Shown here in pieces: positions 34,265 to 47,116 of a DNA stretch of 64,000 nt. Made by a program: the position numbers and the translations under genes. How positions within the stretch are numbered: position 1 is the first letter of the stretch; each line of letters starts with the position of its first letter. Source of the stretch: Colocasia esculenta (lineage: Eukaryota; Streptophyta; Magnoliopsida; Alismatales; Araceae); the NCBI GenBank assembly GCA_014218235.1, contig CM024766.1:47705359-47769358 (forward strand), read 5' to 3'. Below the pieces are notes generated by a model, which had not been told where the DNA came from, did no database searches, and worked only from the letters and a program-made list of their open reading frames with translations.

Positions 34265-34700
34265 TAGGGGTGTACAACGGTTCGGTTTGGTTTCCCCATT
34301 TTTTGGGGAAACCGAACCGAACCGAATCCCTCCATTGAACCGAACCGAACCGGTTCGATTCGGTTCAAACCAAATTCAGGATCGTTGGCGTTTCCTGGGC
34401 GAAATAAAGGCATTTTTTGGGAAAACAACTGGTAAAAAGGCGAAATTTGCAGGCGCCTGCGAGTTTCGAACTCGCGCCAGCACGCCTGCTGTGCCATGGA
34501 AGGCTTCTGCCACTGCGCCACCGTCGCTTTTTTGTTTAAATATATTATTTATATAATTATATATATATATATTCGGTTCATTTCGGTTTCCCAACCTGAA
34601 ACTGAACCGAACCGTGAGGTCCATGAAACCGAACCGAACCGAACCGAACCGGTCGGTTCGGTTCGATTTTTCGGTTTGGACCATATTTTGCACAGCCCTA
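34265..34700. mobile_element. hAT-type MITE, 436 bp
   Basis: The ends TAGGGGTGTACAA and, on the other strand, TAGGGCTGTGCAA are terminal inverted repeats matching at 11 of 13 bases. The flanks are a perfect 8-bp target duplication TACCCAAC (34257-34264 and 34701-34708), as expected for hAT transposition. Both subterminal regions are packed with GAACCGAAC/GGTTCGGTT repeats, plausible transposase-binding sites. There is no transposase, so it is non-autonomous. The middle carries a tRNA-like module. It inserted into the LTR at 33108. Confidence 0.9.
34454..34527 (-). ncRNA. tRNA-like module inside the MITE
   Basis: On the minus strand an A-box-like TGGCGCAGTGGC (34520-34509) is followed 47 bp later by a B-box-like GAGTTCGAAACTC (34473-34461). 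The B box forms a perfect T-arm hairpin, GCGAG/CTCGC with loop TTCGAAA. Spacing equals that of a tRNA of about 73 nt. The acceptor stem does not pair, so it is a degenerate tRNA-like (SINE-head-like) sequence and not a working tRNA gene. Confidence 0.5.
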
Positions 34701-37700
34701 TACCCAACCTTATAAAAACACCCTTTTCTGGCTGCGCCAAGTCTTTTTGTGTGATGGGAAAAGCTAGGGTTCTTATGGAGAAAAGCTAAACTTCCAAGAC
34801 TTCGATCCGGCGACTGGAGGAGTTTCGTGGAGGTCTACAACGACTGGAAGATAGTTCAACCATCAAGGAGGAATCCCCAACTCCGAGGATCAACCCACAT
34901 CAACAGGAGAATCAGATTTGAAGAGTTTTTGAGCACCTTCTTGGTAGGGCCGAGGAGGGTTTCATCGATGAAGTTTGATCTTCTAGGATTTATTTAGAGG
35001 CAAGTAAACCATTGATGTCAACCCTATACATGTCTCCTTAAGTCCTAACATTTTTTCGGATTTTTCCTCGTGTCTTAGACCCTCCAATTTCCCCGTGCAT
35101 GTGAGTGCTGTCTGTGTAGTCTGTTGTCTGGAGGTTGGCGGCAACATCCTGTGCCGCCAAGATCATGTGTTGGCGGCAGGGGATTGTGCAGTTGACTCAG
35201 TAGGCGGCCAACACTGTGCCGCCAAGTTCCTCAGTGTTCTGAAAACTGCTGTTTGATCTTCTTTAAGATATTTAATTGATTTCCGGGTATGAGTGTATGC
35301 TGTAAATTTTATGTGGAGTCAGAGGTGATCAATAGGTCATGTCATGAGGTTATACTGAATTTTCATGATTTGTGTTAATTATTAGAATTCTGATAATTGA
35401 ACTGTGAGCATAAAATGACCATGTTTAATCTGTGTAAATAGGTCAGTTGTGAGTTAGGGTTTCATGAATTTTCTGCAATCATGTGATGACTGTATTTATG
35501 CATTGGCACTATTATATTTGACTGTTATACAGTAATTCCTACTTAAGAGAAATTAGTGAGAAATGCACCTGTAATTATTTTTAATTGTTATAAATATAAT
35601 TACTATTCAAAAAAATTTGTAAAAATCAGAATATACTATGTTTATTGTTTTTAAGCTGTTATAAAAATTTCATGATGTTTTGATGACAGTAGGTACTGTT
35701 ATGGTTTTAAATGAGAAAATGGCCATGTTTAGCATGTTAGGTTTAATTATGTGTAAATCAAGGGTTAACAACATGTTAATATCTTGTTTCAGGTTGTTTA
35801 TCATTGTTAAACAATAAGAGTGAATTCTGTAAACTGAAATGTAAATGTTATGCAAAGTGTATGAAAAAGGGATTAAAGTGTGTATATTAAGCATGAGTAA
35901 AATGTGACGAAGTATGATAATATGATTAATGTAAAATTTGGCCAAGAGTGACACTACTACCATAGAGGTTCGAGAGCTGTACCATAGAAAAGTTCATATG
36001 GAAGGCTCAACGTTGTGAAAAGTATATCCTAAAGGGCATTAGGATGAAAACCTGGAAGTGGACAAGTACCACTAGATAGGGTGGAGAGGGCTTCTTCCGG
36101 TCTGCGCAGTTACCAAGATTCGCCACTAGATTGCCCAGGTGGCGGGTATGTGTTATGAGATGCGATGTGCTATGAGATGAGCTATGTGCTATGAGATATG
36201 TGCTATGCGATATGGGTGTGTGCGTCCTCTAGTAGGTAGTTAGGACTATGTGTCACGGCAATTTAAGCGATAAAATATGAATAAAGTGTAAAGTAATATG
36301 TGGATGTGGCACGTGGTGAGTGCAAATGATATGTTACGTGATAAGTGAAAGTGCAAGAATAAATAATGTGAAGATTATGTGAAAAGATATGTAAGGGAGA
36401 GCAAATATGAATGGGAATATGATTACAAGTGAAACCAATATAATAAGTGCATATGTTCATACTTTCATGTATTAATACTTCAAATACAATATCATGTTTA
36501 GTATCATGCCATGTAGTTTATTAATCTTCATGAAATCGTGTATGTGAATATACATATGTAGACATGGAAATTATGCAACGTAAGAGATGAACATATGGAA
36601 TTGCTAAATGAATAAGATAAAGTGTGAATAAATCAAATTCCATGTAATTGAGTTTATTTCATGTCAAAGCAGCAAGTAAAGTGTAGTTATGAAGGTGATA
36701 AATACATGAAAGAATGTTTAGGTTCCATGCTAGATGTAATGTTTACTTAGTACAAAGTTCCATGCTTTAATTACTTTGTAACGTCGCGCATTTTTCGGAT
36801 CATCATGGATCCGTGTTTAGTAGGTTTAGTAGCCGATGTATGGCCCATGAGTTTGAGTTTCAGGTGTTGCGCATTTTGTGAGGCTTAGTGGGCCCAAAGC
36901 GCTCACAGGTTTTCTGCCTGTGAACGCGACAGGGGTGTGTGTCGCGTTCTGAACGCGATAGCCCTGGTGGTCGCGTTCTTGTTACCGCTGTTGAGCGGCG
37001 ACGTCTGCATGCACGCCAAGTGTCGTGCACTGGGTGACCTACTGACGTCGGGCTTGAGAAGGCGACGGCCTCCCACGTCGCGTTCAGGTTGCGACATAGA
37101 GCTACGTCGCGTTCTCAACTGCTATGCGTTTTTAAGGAACCCCAGCCGAACAGAGCTTTGAGAAGCTCAGCTCGGCCGGAGGAGGCTGCTGCACGGGTTT
37201 CTTGGCGATTCGAGGTCCTGGTGGAGTTCTCGGCGCGCTCTCGCCACGAGGACGTCGCGTGGAGCGGGGGAGACTCCGAGAGAACTCCGGTTTTCGCGTT
37301 CTTCGCGAAGGTAGGGTGTTTCTACCTCGTTTGATTGAGTGGAATGCTCGTGGTGTGGATTTGATTCGTTTAAAGCTTAAAGAACATTAGATACCATGCT
37401 AGGGTATCCATTAAAGCATGTAAAATGAGAATTAATTGTGTTTTGAATGGTTTGAAATGGTGATCCGTGGAGTTTCTCTCGGATTAGGGTTTGTGCCTGT
37501 GAAGGCGACAGACCTTGCCGTCGCGACAAGGTCGCGACAGGCCGACCCGTCGCGATAGGGTTTCCCATTGCGACAGGTCGGGGCGTCGTGTTCTGAAGGC
37601 GATCTGGCCCCTTGTCGCGACTTCAGCCAAGAGGTCTGGACATGTATGCTTTTAGTGTTGTGGTTAAACGATTATTCATATTTGTTGTGCATGGCAATGA

Positions 37701-38779
37701 TAGGTGGAGCCAGTGCACTTGTTACGCTCATGGAGCGTGTTGTTCACGAGATGGACATGTTTTACATGGTTAATATGTTATGTACATAATCGGCTTGGTG
37801 TTTACGTAGTAAGTATGGTGCATTGGCACCTGTAGCGCTCTTGGAGCATACTGTCCATGTGTTGGACATGTTGTTTATGTGAATGACATGTGGTGCACCT
37901 GGCTGGTGTATTATACATGTGGTGTCTACGTGGTTTGGATGCCGTGCAAGTGGTTTGTGTGTGCATGGCACATCATACGTTATTGTGTTTATTGTATCTT
38001 AATTATTGTGTTAGTCCGTGGTGTTGTGGCAGTAAGGTTCACGTTTGAACCTAGCCTTGATCCTTTATGATCTTTTATAGATAATCCTAGATGGATAATT
38101 AGTAAAGTATAAGTATGGTTATTATGTGATTATCGTGTAATGTGTTTAGAGTGGCAGTGGAGGTCACAAGGTGACCGATGACGGGCCGTAGTGCTATTAT
38201 TAATATGGTTTATGTGTCTGGTTGTGTAGGTTAGCCTGTAAGTCACAAGGTGACTGGAACAAGCTATTCCTAACATATATACCGTGATTGGTAATAGAAA
38301 GTGTTTATGTATATCATGGTTTGGCTTGCCGAGTGTGGTGGTCCGGCGCCTATTCCGGAATGCCTCTCTACTCGGGTACCCTAGGTTCTTTGTGAGCCAG
38401 GCACGTGTGTTTGTTGTGCTCGGGGTTTGTCCCGGTACAGTGTGGTACCGTCGAGGTCTGTGTCGTCTTCCTGGACACCCTCACTCCTGTGTTTGAGTTG
38501 TACGTCCGGATGAGGGAAAGACGGCAGTGGGACAACGACTTCCCAGAGCTTGTTTTTAGTCGCTTGTAGCGCGCTCGTAGTTGGGGGTACGGACACCAGT
38601 AGTCGACACTGGTCCCCAGATAGTCCTGTTTTCCAGTGCCTCACTTTAGGGTGCTCCGGCCAGAGACCCTAGAGGTGCCAGGCATGGACCTGCAGTTGTG
38701 TGTCTACAGGTGTGGTGTTGGTTGGTTTCCACAGTTGTTTGACTTGTTCTCGTGGAGCGGCAGTTGGACCTTTCATCCG

Positions 38780-41700
38780 TGTAACGCCCCAGAAATTTAA
38801 AATATTAAGAAAATAGAAGTAAATTGGTTAAAATACCTTAGGGTTATTAATAAATTGTGATAATTGGATGATAGACTTAATTAGTGGTAATGAACATTAT
38901 CCCAGTGTCGTACCTCGAAGTGCGTGCCTCCACAGTGCGATACTGGAAAACGACAACGAAATAAAATCCGAGAACATCATAATTTCCATAAAAATGTGGA
39001 GAAATCAAATATGTAATTATCTGAATTTTTCGACGTACGGATTTCAAGGTACAGTCGACGCGACCATTTTTCGGGTGATTTTTCACCTAGTGTAAAATAA
39101 ATTCTAAAAATTAAACTAAAATCACCATAATTTGCAAAACATTTACATTAGCCTATGGCTGAAATTTCAACACAAATGGACATCATTTGAATATGTTTAC
39201 GTGAGGATCTTTGGGCCAGTCGAATTAGGGGCTATTTACGATGGTGATTTTCTGGGAATTTTAAGTCTGTCTACGTGTGAGGGGCTGGGGCAGCCACCTC
39301 ACTTAAGTAGGAGTTTAACACGTTTGTCCCTTAGGTGTAAGGCTTAGAGAGTTGCATGAGCTAGGTGGCCTTGCATGGTTAAAGGGGTTTATACTTCGAC
39401 ACCTTGATGGCCAACGTGCCATCACGCATGGGAGTTTGGTTGGGCTATAAAAGCCACTTCCCTTCCTTCGTATGTGCCTTTCAGAACTCTCCTTACTCTT
39501 GTTCGTGTCTTCCTCTGCTCCTTGCTGCTGGGATTGGTGCTGGAGGAGCTGTTGGAGGTGCTAAGCTCCACAACTACTGCGACCACTCCTGCCCCTGCTC
39601 ATACTGCAACTGTAGATACTTCTACCTGGGAGTCAATTTGCTATTGAAGTTACTGTCGTGGCTAGCAAGCCACCAATTTGGGAGGATGTTCTTCCTCTAC
39701 TGGGTTAGACTCTTTTGTCAAGATCACGTGAGAGTGCTTGGTAAGGTAGGATTCTATTCTCTATTCTCTTCTCAATCCTTGTATCTTGCCTTTGCTAAAA
39801 GTTCATGTCCACATATATACTTGTTTTCCAACCTTGGAAACCATCTTAAGAGTGATGAGTTCATCTCTTCTGAACATGTCTTGTTCTGTGAATTGGGGAA
39901 ATTCCTTTGGTTGAACTTATGTAGGTATTAGTAGAATTCATTCTTGTGACCATCAACTTGTAAATCTCCTTCTTTTCTAAGCCTTGGAGTTAAAGCATCG
40001 GTCTTGATCCCATAAGGCATGGAATTCAGTAAGCTTGTTTGATTACCTTGTTACCATTGAGTTCTTATGCATTGATAGGACTCCTTCTTAATGATCCTCT
40101 TTCTTCTTGTTCTTATACTTCCTTCATGTTAAGAAATCCATGTATAAGTGTAGGATTCATCTCCTTTTCCGTAATCATGTTCTCCACACATGATAAATAA
40201 CTCATGTTGAGTAGCCAAGTTGATATATTTGTAATCCTACTATTTTTCCTCCAGTTTTGATAAACATTCTCACATTAGGGAGGAGAAGATTCTTGTTTTA
40301 CTTCCAGATCATCTCTTCTTCTTCTTCTTCCACCCTTGATCCTTGTATATGTTATAGAAGTTTGATAAAAGTCACAATACCATTAGAACTTGTGACTAAC
40401 TTCTGTTCAGATGTTTGGTACTTCATACCTTGATTTAAATCCATGAAACACTTTGAGTTTTAGTATTTATCTTGTAGGAATCTTCCAATAAACCATTACT
40501 ATCAAGACCACACTTCCAACACTATACTATGTCTAGTTTCTAACTAGACAAGCTTGAATTGCAAACTTCTTGTTTCACCTCGTTTGTTCGGTTTATAAAC
40601 CACTGTAAGAACTCCAATTAGACTCTTCCATTTGATATAAACCATGCCTTGGCTTATAAGTTCTATAATTAGGGTGCTTAGAATAGATTTAAACAGATTT
40701 ACGGAAGTTCTGCAGCTTCCTGTCGACAGCCAGCCCAAAAGCTGTCGACAGGCGCATGTTTCCAGAACTCCAGGTTTCTGGACTGTGTGGATCTGTCGAC
40801 AGATCCCTTGCATCTGTCGACAGATACCCACAGAGCCAGCAAACCTGAGCTCTGTCTGTGCCATTGTCGACAGATCCTTCCTGTTTGTCGACAGCTACTG
40901 TCCTGCCTTGGATTTCAGCACTCTTACATGTGTAAATCCTTGTTCAAAGCTCATCCTAATAGCCTACCAAATTACCCTCTTATTTACTTTGATATTTTCT
41001 GTCATTCTACCATAAAGACTACCCACTTGAGATACCTTACTCACCCTTGAATTATCCTTGAAATTGTCAACTACGATTGGTACTCTGTTGAGTCCATTCT
41101 CCTGTATTCGGTAACTAAGTTCATATAACTTGATATTCTGAGAGTTCTTATGCTTGAACACCATGTGATATATGATTAACTTATGATGATGACATTTATT
41201 GGTCCTTGGACCCCACCTGACTGATATGCCTGTGCAAATAGGGCTGGTTCAGTCCTGGGAGGAGCACCCAAATTCATTACGGGCCGTACGGGAGTGATAA
41301 GGACACCGGGATGTTTGGCATTGCATCACTACTTTCTGATTATAGTCATCATACTTCCTATACTGTGTGAACTGATATATGAACCAATACTTGAGTTATA
41401 TACCTGAGCATAACCTGAGTTTTATTGTCACTGTATCAAGCTACTGTTCTGAGATCTAGTATTGTCTCTTTGATGCCTGTTCTATCCTTGTCTTGGGGCA
41501 ATGAGGACACCGGGATGTCTGGCATTGCATCAATACCTGTTTGATTATAGTCATCATGATACCTATCCTGTGAGAATATATATATGAGCCAGATGATGAG
41601 ATATGTGTTGTTCATCTTTGATATCAGTCAAGTCTTTTATTATGTTCACATGAACTAGAACTTGAGTTTCAATGTGAATTCCTGAGTATACTCTGTGTAT

Positions 41701-42100
41701 CAATTCTATTGTTCCACATTCACTGTCATGTTCAGATGCATGTTGGTCCATCTATGATATCACTTAAGCCTTTTCCTTGATCATCATACAGTTTAATACT
41801 TTGATTTGAGAATTTGAATCCTACTGGGCTAGTTAGCTCACCAAATCCTATTTTCAGGTATCTACAGTTCTTGAAGGAGGGAACTTCGGGATATGTGTGT
41901 GGAGAGACCATCCTTGATGGCATTTTACTTTTGAGATTGTAAACTGGAAATGTTGTAATATTCATAGAATGACAATTGTCAAATTTTTATTTAATAGAGC
42001 TTCCGGCAATTTGCTGCTCAATTAGTTCAAAGTTCACTCTTGATTCCTCTTGCGTTCACGTTCCGGAGTTTATAGTTATATTAAATGACGGGATGTGACA
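38780..42100 (+). mobile_element. Gypsy-type solo LTR (C) nested in the 36777 LTR
   Basis: Starts TGTAACGCCCCAGAAATTT and ends ACGGGATGTGACA. The uninterrupted counterpart at 51501-51530 shows the insertion point. The target duplication is TCCG (38776-38779 and 42101-42104), or ATCCG if the element ends one base earlier. A promoter-like TATAAAAG lies at 39446-39453, and a CT-rich tract follows. An open frame of 175 residues at 39404-39931 begins just before the TATA box and is not recognised. The LTR contains six TGTCGACAG words. Confidence 0.85.
40721..40894. repeat. TGTCGACAG palindrome cluster in LTR C
   Basis: Six copies of TGTCGACAG begin at 40721, 40743, 40794, 40815, 40865 and 40886. 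Four are full CTGTCGACAG palindromes. Starts fall in pairs 21-22 bp apart, and each pair is about 50 bp from the next. Confidence 0.92.
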
Positions 42101-42340
42101 TCCGTGACTGCGAGACTGAGAGGTTGTTCTTGTGTTGTGTTGTCCAGGTTGGATACTGGCCTGATCAGCCAGTAGTCCGTTCCCGTGTGGTGGCGTCGTT
42201 CCTTTCCGACTCGTACTTTGCCACTGGCTGTGGTTCGTGAGTTTGTGACTCGTAGTCGAGGTTTGATCTGTTTGAGGTGTGCCCTGGTGTTGGCACAGTT
42301 GTAACTGCGGTTGTGGCTTGTGGTGTGCCCGAGTGGTGGC

Positions 42341-45300
42341 TGTAGCACCCCAAAAATTTTAATTACAAAAAAAATCAAAATAAATGGAAATAAATAATTT
42401 CCATAATATCGGAGTATTTAAACATACGTGTCATTATCGTATGTGCTAAAATATATAGGAAAAATCCGTAAAAATGGGAAATCAACCCCACACATTATTC
42501 TTAAGGGGTTCCACGAAAGAATTCATGCAATGAAAATCCGATTAACCAAGTGAACATCACAGGGGACCAATTATCCGAATTAGGAAACAAGTCGAAAAAT
42601 CGGTAACACGGAAATACGACGCAATCATAAATTAAAATGTTAGAAATGCTTCTAACAATATATAATAATGACCCAATATCATAAGTGGGCCAATGAACCA
42701 CATATGGCCCAAAAATCAAATGAAGCAATAAATTACATAGAAATTCGTAACCATAAATAAGCTGAAATTAAAAAGAGGCAATTAGAGTTGAATTGGGATA
42801 CAAACATGCATTCATGGCAACCCAAATTCGTGCCTACCCATCCATGGAAGTTGCTTGATGGCCAAGACTCTCTAATGGAGGAAGAAATCATCAAAAATAG
42901 GAAACCAACATGCTAATCCCGAAACCCTTCTTTCCTAGTTGTAATAGGACTCCTAAACACCATGGTTACTTAAATACTCTTCACCCAAACCCTAGGGACG
43001 AATTTAGAACTTGCTGGGGTCGTGTGGAGGAGCTCTTGGTGGCTAGAGAATAGGAGATCAAGCATACTAAGCTCATCTTCTTCCCCCGTTCATCTGCTAC
43101 GACCTGCACAAACCACCCTCTTGAAGCCGATCAAAGGTAGGTCAAACCTAAATCCCATCGTGCAAGGCTTATACCCCTAGAAAGAGGGTCGAGTCTACTT
43201 CCTAACCCAAGTGGAATGCCCAAATTCCATGCAGTATACACGGAATATTAGGCGTTCTACAAACAGTGGTCTGAACACGGGTTTTCTGAAGAATGAGACT
43301 TCATCAACCCAAGAGGTAGGTTTTCTCGGGCCAAATCTTAACATCTCCTATACCAAATGTGTAGAGCATCAAGTTAGCTTTCATTGCCCTCTGGTTTCAT
43401 CGAATTTCATTGAGTATATTTTGAATTATAAGCATTTTGCCAAAGTCGTGCACTGTTAGGGCTTTTCCCCGTTCTTTATAAGTTGCATGTGATTCAAGAC
43501 CGAATTAGAGTAAACTCATAACATAAAAGATATTCTACTAGTTGTCCTTTTCAAGTTTTGTGTTGAACGTTTTGTCTTAATACCATTAGTTAGAGAGTTA
43601 TAAGCGTGGTAATAGGGTTGCTGCCCAAAACTACGGTTTCAGGTTACACTTGGTTTGATGTTGTGTTCGTCTTGATCAAAGCCTATCGAAACCGTCCTTA
43701 TTTTCTAATTCTGATTTACTGGGAGTACCCTTGTATGTCTAGGTTGTTTTAAAACTGGTTTCGTTCTTTTTCATACACTGTACAAGTTGTTCTCTATTTT
43801 AGAACAACCCTGTGTCAAAAGAAGGAAAGATTAGTCCGCAATCCAAAGCACTGCCCTTGCTCTGTCAGAGTCTGGCGCAGAGCCTGTGAACGCGACGGCC
43901 CGATAGGTCACGTTCAGAGGTCTGGTAGCGACAACCACACTGTCGCTATCTGATCGCGACGAGTCGATCCGTCGCGATCGTTCTGCCTGACCTGACAGCC
44001 CAGTCGCGTTCTTCACAACCCCCTGTCGCCTTCTGGTCCCGACCCGTCGCGATCCTTATATGAACATGTCGCGACCTGACCTGGGCCGAACAGCCCCATG
44101 TCGCCTTCCTTACATACCCATGTCGCGACCTGACCCCGGGCCTTGCAAGCCATGTCGCCTTCCTTACATGTTCCTGTCGCGACCTGACCCCGCCATGTCG
44201 CCTTCCTCATATACCCATGTCGCGATCTCAGGATTTTTACCTGAAACCACATGTTTTCTGCAAATTTTACCGCATATACCCGAGGTCTGTTTAAACGGGA
44301 TAATTACTGTGTAAGTTGCATGTCTTGGGTTTGATCATTACATGATTGTTATCTAATGGCTTAAAAGTGATTAACCCATTTAAAAGCTTTAATTACATGA
44401 ATGCTATTCTAAGTGCTCCTTAAATGTTATGATCCATTCGTGCTACTTATGATTAATCTTCCTACTGTTCTACCATGTTTAAATGATAAGGGTTATCATA
44501 AAATCTTGCAAACCATGATTTGTTAAAGTGCATAGTTTTATTCCACGTTATATTGTCAAGTGCTTCCTGCGAGTTGAGATCGATGGTTTGTGAATTGAGA
44601 CACGCGTACCGCACTACACACTAGCACTGTTAGGTAGCCCCTTTCTTGGGAAACAGGAAACTCTCTACCGGTCATTCCGAATCGGTAGACTAGCGACCTT
44701 TTCACCAAGGCCTCCGTAAATCTCCTCTGAGCATGGATTCCCACATGGCCGACGAGTTGGTTGTACCATTGAAGTTCCCTGGAGATAGCGTGCACTTCCT
44801 TTCTCTTCTTATTCTCGTGAGTGTGATTGACCATCTAGACTAAAGCCATTAATGTAAAGATTTAACTAAAGTACAAATCGTACCGTTATGCTGCCGAATT
44901 TATCTCTTGACCATTGTTATCATGAAATCATGTTCAATTACTTATTACTTGTTCCCATCTTCATCAGAAACATGACATTACACATGCTTACTTATTGAAA
45001 CTCTCATTGGCCATTATTAATGACTGTGGGTATCTACATTTAAAAATTTACATGAGATGCTGACAGGGCACGACGTGTGTCCAAGGGCTCCAATCTAGCC
45101 CCAATGACGGCGAGTCATAGATATACTGTTAACCATAGGGTATAATGATTACTGGCGTTGCATCTGCGCTGGGAGTCTTGCTTGCTTGTTGAATGATAGA
45201 TACAATAACCACATACACGTGTCCTAGTGTACATTCTTGATGGATCTTTTCTCGGTGTACATTAGTGTCTACGTGCCTGATTAGTGTTACTTGATCGTGC

Positions 45301-46005
45301 TCGTACATTCTTGCTTGCTTGCTTGCGTGATATGGCCATCCTGCATTTAATGCAATTAGGGATATCTTGCGTTCTTGACATCAATTGAAATCTTGCGTGC
45401 TTGTACAAAGTGATCTATTGCTAGTTCTATCTTGTCATATTGTTCATCAATCTTACTATATCATAATCACTCTCTCTAGCTTGTTTTATATATCATGTTT
45501 TAACGAGTTTTATTTGTACTTGCATATCATTCATCGTACTTGCCTAGTTCTAAAATGCTAATCACTTATATCATTGCCCGCACATTGAGATATAAATCCT
45601 ACTGGGCTAGTTTGCTCATCCCCTACTTTTACCCAATCTAAGTGACTATGAAGTTCAAGAGGAAGAGCAAGTCGAGGATGGGAATGCGTCCGAGTGAAGA
45701 GCGTTCCAAGCATGAGTCTATTTATCGTAGTTTGCTTTGAGTGTTAGATTCATGCAGTAGAAAGTGAGGAATAAATGTACTTTCCTTTTATTGAGTCTTA
45801 GTCCTGTACTAGTATCCATTTGGTACACAATGAGTTGAGATTGGATAAAAGATTAGTTGAGTTCAATATTTGGGCCCTATGATGATGTATGTTGTTATAC
45901 ATTTAGTGCGTGCAAGCTAGAGGCTTATTTGCCGACTGTTCACGTCTCGAATTATCGACTTGAATTAATTATTAATATCCGTTGCGTAATTCTCGGGACG
46001 TGATA
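42341..46005 (+). mobile_element. Gypsy-type solo LTR (D) nested in the 36777 LTR
   Basis: Starts TGTAGCACCCC and ends GGGACGTGATA (final CA changed to TA), flanked by a perfect 5-bp duplication GTGGC (42336-42340 and 46006-46010). The empty site is seen in the other LTR copy near 51748. It is 3665 bp and has no primer site or internal region. A GTCGCGAC word array lies at 43880-44225. Landmarks such as GATATAAATCCTACTGGGCT (near 45589) are shared with LTRs A and C. Confidence 0.9.
43880..44225. repeat. GTCGCGAC / GTCGCCTTC phrase array in LTR D
   Basis: GTCGCGAC or GTCGCGATC alternates with GTCGCCTTC. From 44065 the phrases TGTCGCGACCTGACC and CATGTCGCCTTCCT repeat three to four times with a period of about 60-70 bp. 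It is one of the most CpG-dense stretches of this LTR. Confidence 0.85.
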
Positions 46006-47104
46006 GTGGCACAGTTTTGGTTATGGTTGGTAAGTGTTGACTCACCAAATGTGGTTTAGCTCACTATGGTGTGCCCTGTTAGGACACTGGTTTACTTGCA
46101 ATTTCCATGCTGGTACCTTGTGGTAGTAGGTACCTGTACCTCGTGTGGGTAAGGGTTTGTGGTGGTACGTCGTATACCAGTCTTTTCTAGTATTGATGTG
46201 GAACTGTGTTTCGTGGAGGTCGTGTGGTGTGACCTTCCACTTAATGTGCTTTACCCTTCCTCGAGTAAGCTTCCGTATATAATTTTCGTGTGTGATGGAT
46301 TGGCTGTTGTAGCAAGCCCTGGCATTCTGTGTATGGCTTTCGACATATTGTAGTTTGGGGTATAAAGGGCCAGCTTTTGGTTAGCAGTCCTATTACCCAC
46401 GTACTTGAGACTCTCCTGTGAAGCTTATAGCCTAGGCAGTGATTTACTTGTGCGGCTTATAGCTTAAATGATTAGTTGTGACTGTTTGCCTAGGAGGCTT
46501 GAGGCCTAGGCGTTACTGTTGTTGAGCAGACTAGTGGTGTGGAGCTAGTCCTGTAGCTTCTTCTTACCTTCCAAGGTTATGTTTGATTAAGGCGTTTATA
46601 TTTAATTGTAGTTTAAATACAATTATTGTGAGCATGAAATGGTTTGGCTGTTGGCGTTGCCAATGAGACCCTCTGGGGTTGAGGTGTCCGTAGTTTGTTG
46701 TTGTTTTTGGGTAGCCCCTACTGAGCCTGTGACTTGTTGAGGCTTACTCCCCTACAGTTTCTTTCAGGACTTGCCGTGTGTTTGGTTTGCAGCAGCGTTC
46801 TAGCAGACTTGTACCACTAGCAGTAGTGTAGTAGTTAGTGTTGTGTGAGTTCGTGCTCCCTCGGGGTATGCCCCAGGTAGTTGTACTTTTTAATTGGACA
46901 TGTAATAATGTAATGGGACAGTTGTAAATTGATATATGCAGGTATGAGCATATGTACTTTCTTGTGTTTTATACTATGTGGTTGTCTTTTATATTCTTAC
47001 TGGACACTTGTGTGAGATATCCCTTGCGAGACTTCGGTCCGTTCGCGGGAGGCGGATCTGGATATGGAGCCTTAATGGGCATAAATATCCAGGGCCGTCA
47101 CAGT

Positions 47105-47116
47105 TGGTATCAGAGC
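47105..47116 (+). other. Primer binding site of the 36777 element
   Basis: TGGTATCAGAGC lies two bases after the LTR end (47102). It is complementary to a tRNA-Met 3' end and fixes the element's orientation as plus. Confidence 0.92.

Larger units (their letters stand above)
33108..36776 (+). mobile_element. Gypsy-type LTR, left part, interrupted at 36777
   Basis: Starts TGATACCCCGAAATTTC. Its text matches the LTRs of the gypsy element on the right: GGCAAGTAAACC near 34999 against AGAGGCAAGTGACC at 62821, and GGACAAGTACCACTAGATAGG near 36061 against the reverse complement of 53550-53575. It has GGCGTCCA..TGGATGCC and GGCGGCA words (34055-34145, 35130-35225). A long stretch of short AT-rich phrases with GTATGTA runs lies at 33130-33960. 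The rest of the LTR would lie beyond the window. Confidence 0.55.
36777..47102 (+). mobile_element. 5' LTR of a large non-coding LTR element, with two LTRs nested
   Basis: Starts TGTAACGTCGCGC and ends GGGCCGTCACA, followed by a tRNA-Met primer site. Its first 2 kb match 49511-51520 closely, and 46006-46535 matches the later part of that copy, showing where LTRs C and D were inserted. Without them it is about 3.3 kb. It carries many GTCGCGAC/AACGCGAC words at 36920-37620. The possible left target duplication is TACTT (36772-36776); its partner lies outside the window. Open frames in it are LTR sequence duplicated in the 3' copy. Confidence 0.85.

Noticed and set aside
34454..34527. Functional tRNA gene
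   Set aside because: The A and B boxes are good but the acceptor stem does not pair and no clear anticodon arm forms, so it is recorded only as a tRNA-like module.
39404..39931. 175-codon open frame in LTR C
   Set aside because: It starts before the LTR's TATA box and has a mixed hydrophobic, Cys-rich product with no recognisable family. It is probably chance, though it is the longest unexplained frame in the LTRs.
38775..42104. Perfect 5-bp target duplication for LTR C
   Set aside because: Keeping the CA end gives only 4 bp (TCCG), while 5 bp (ATCCG) requires the element to lack its last A. The ambiguity is stated rather than resolved.
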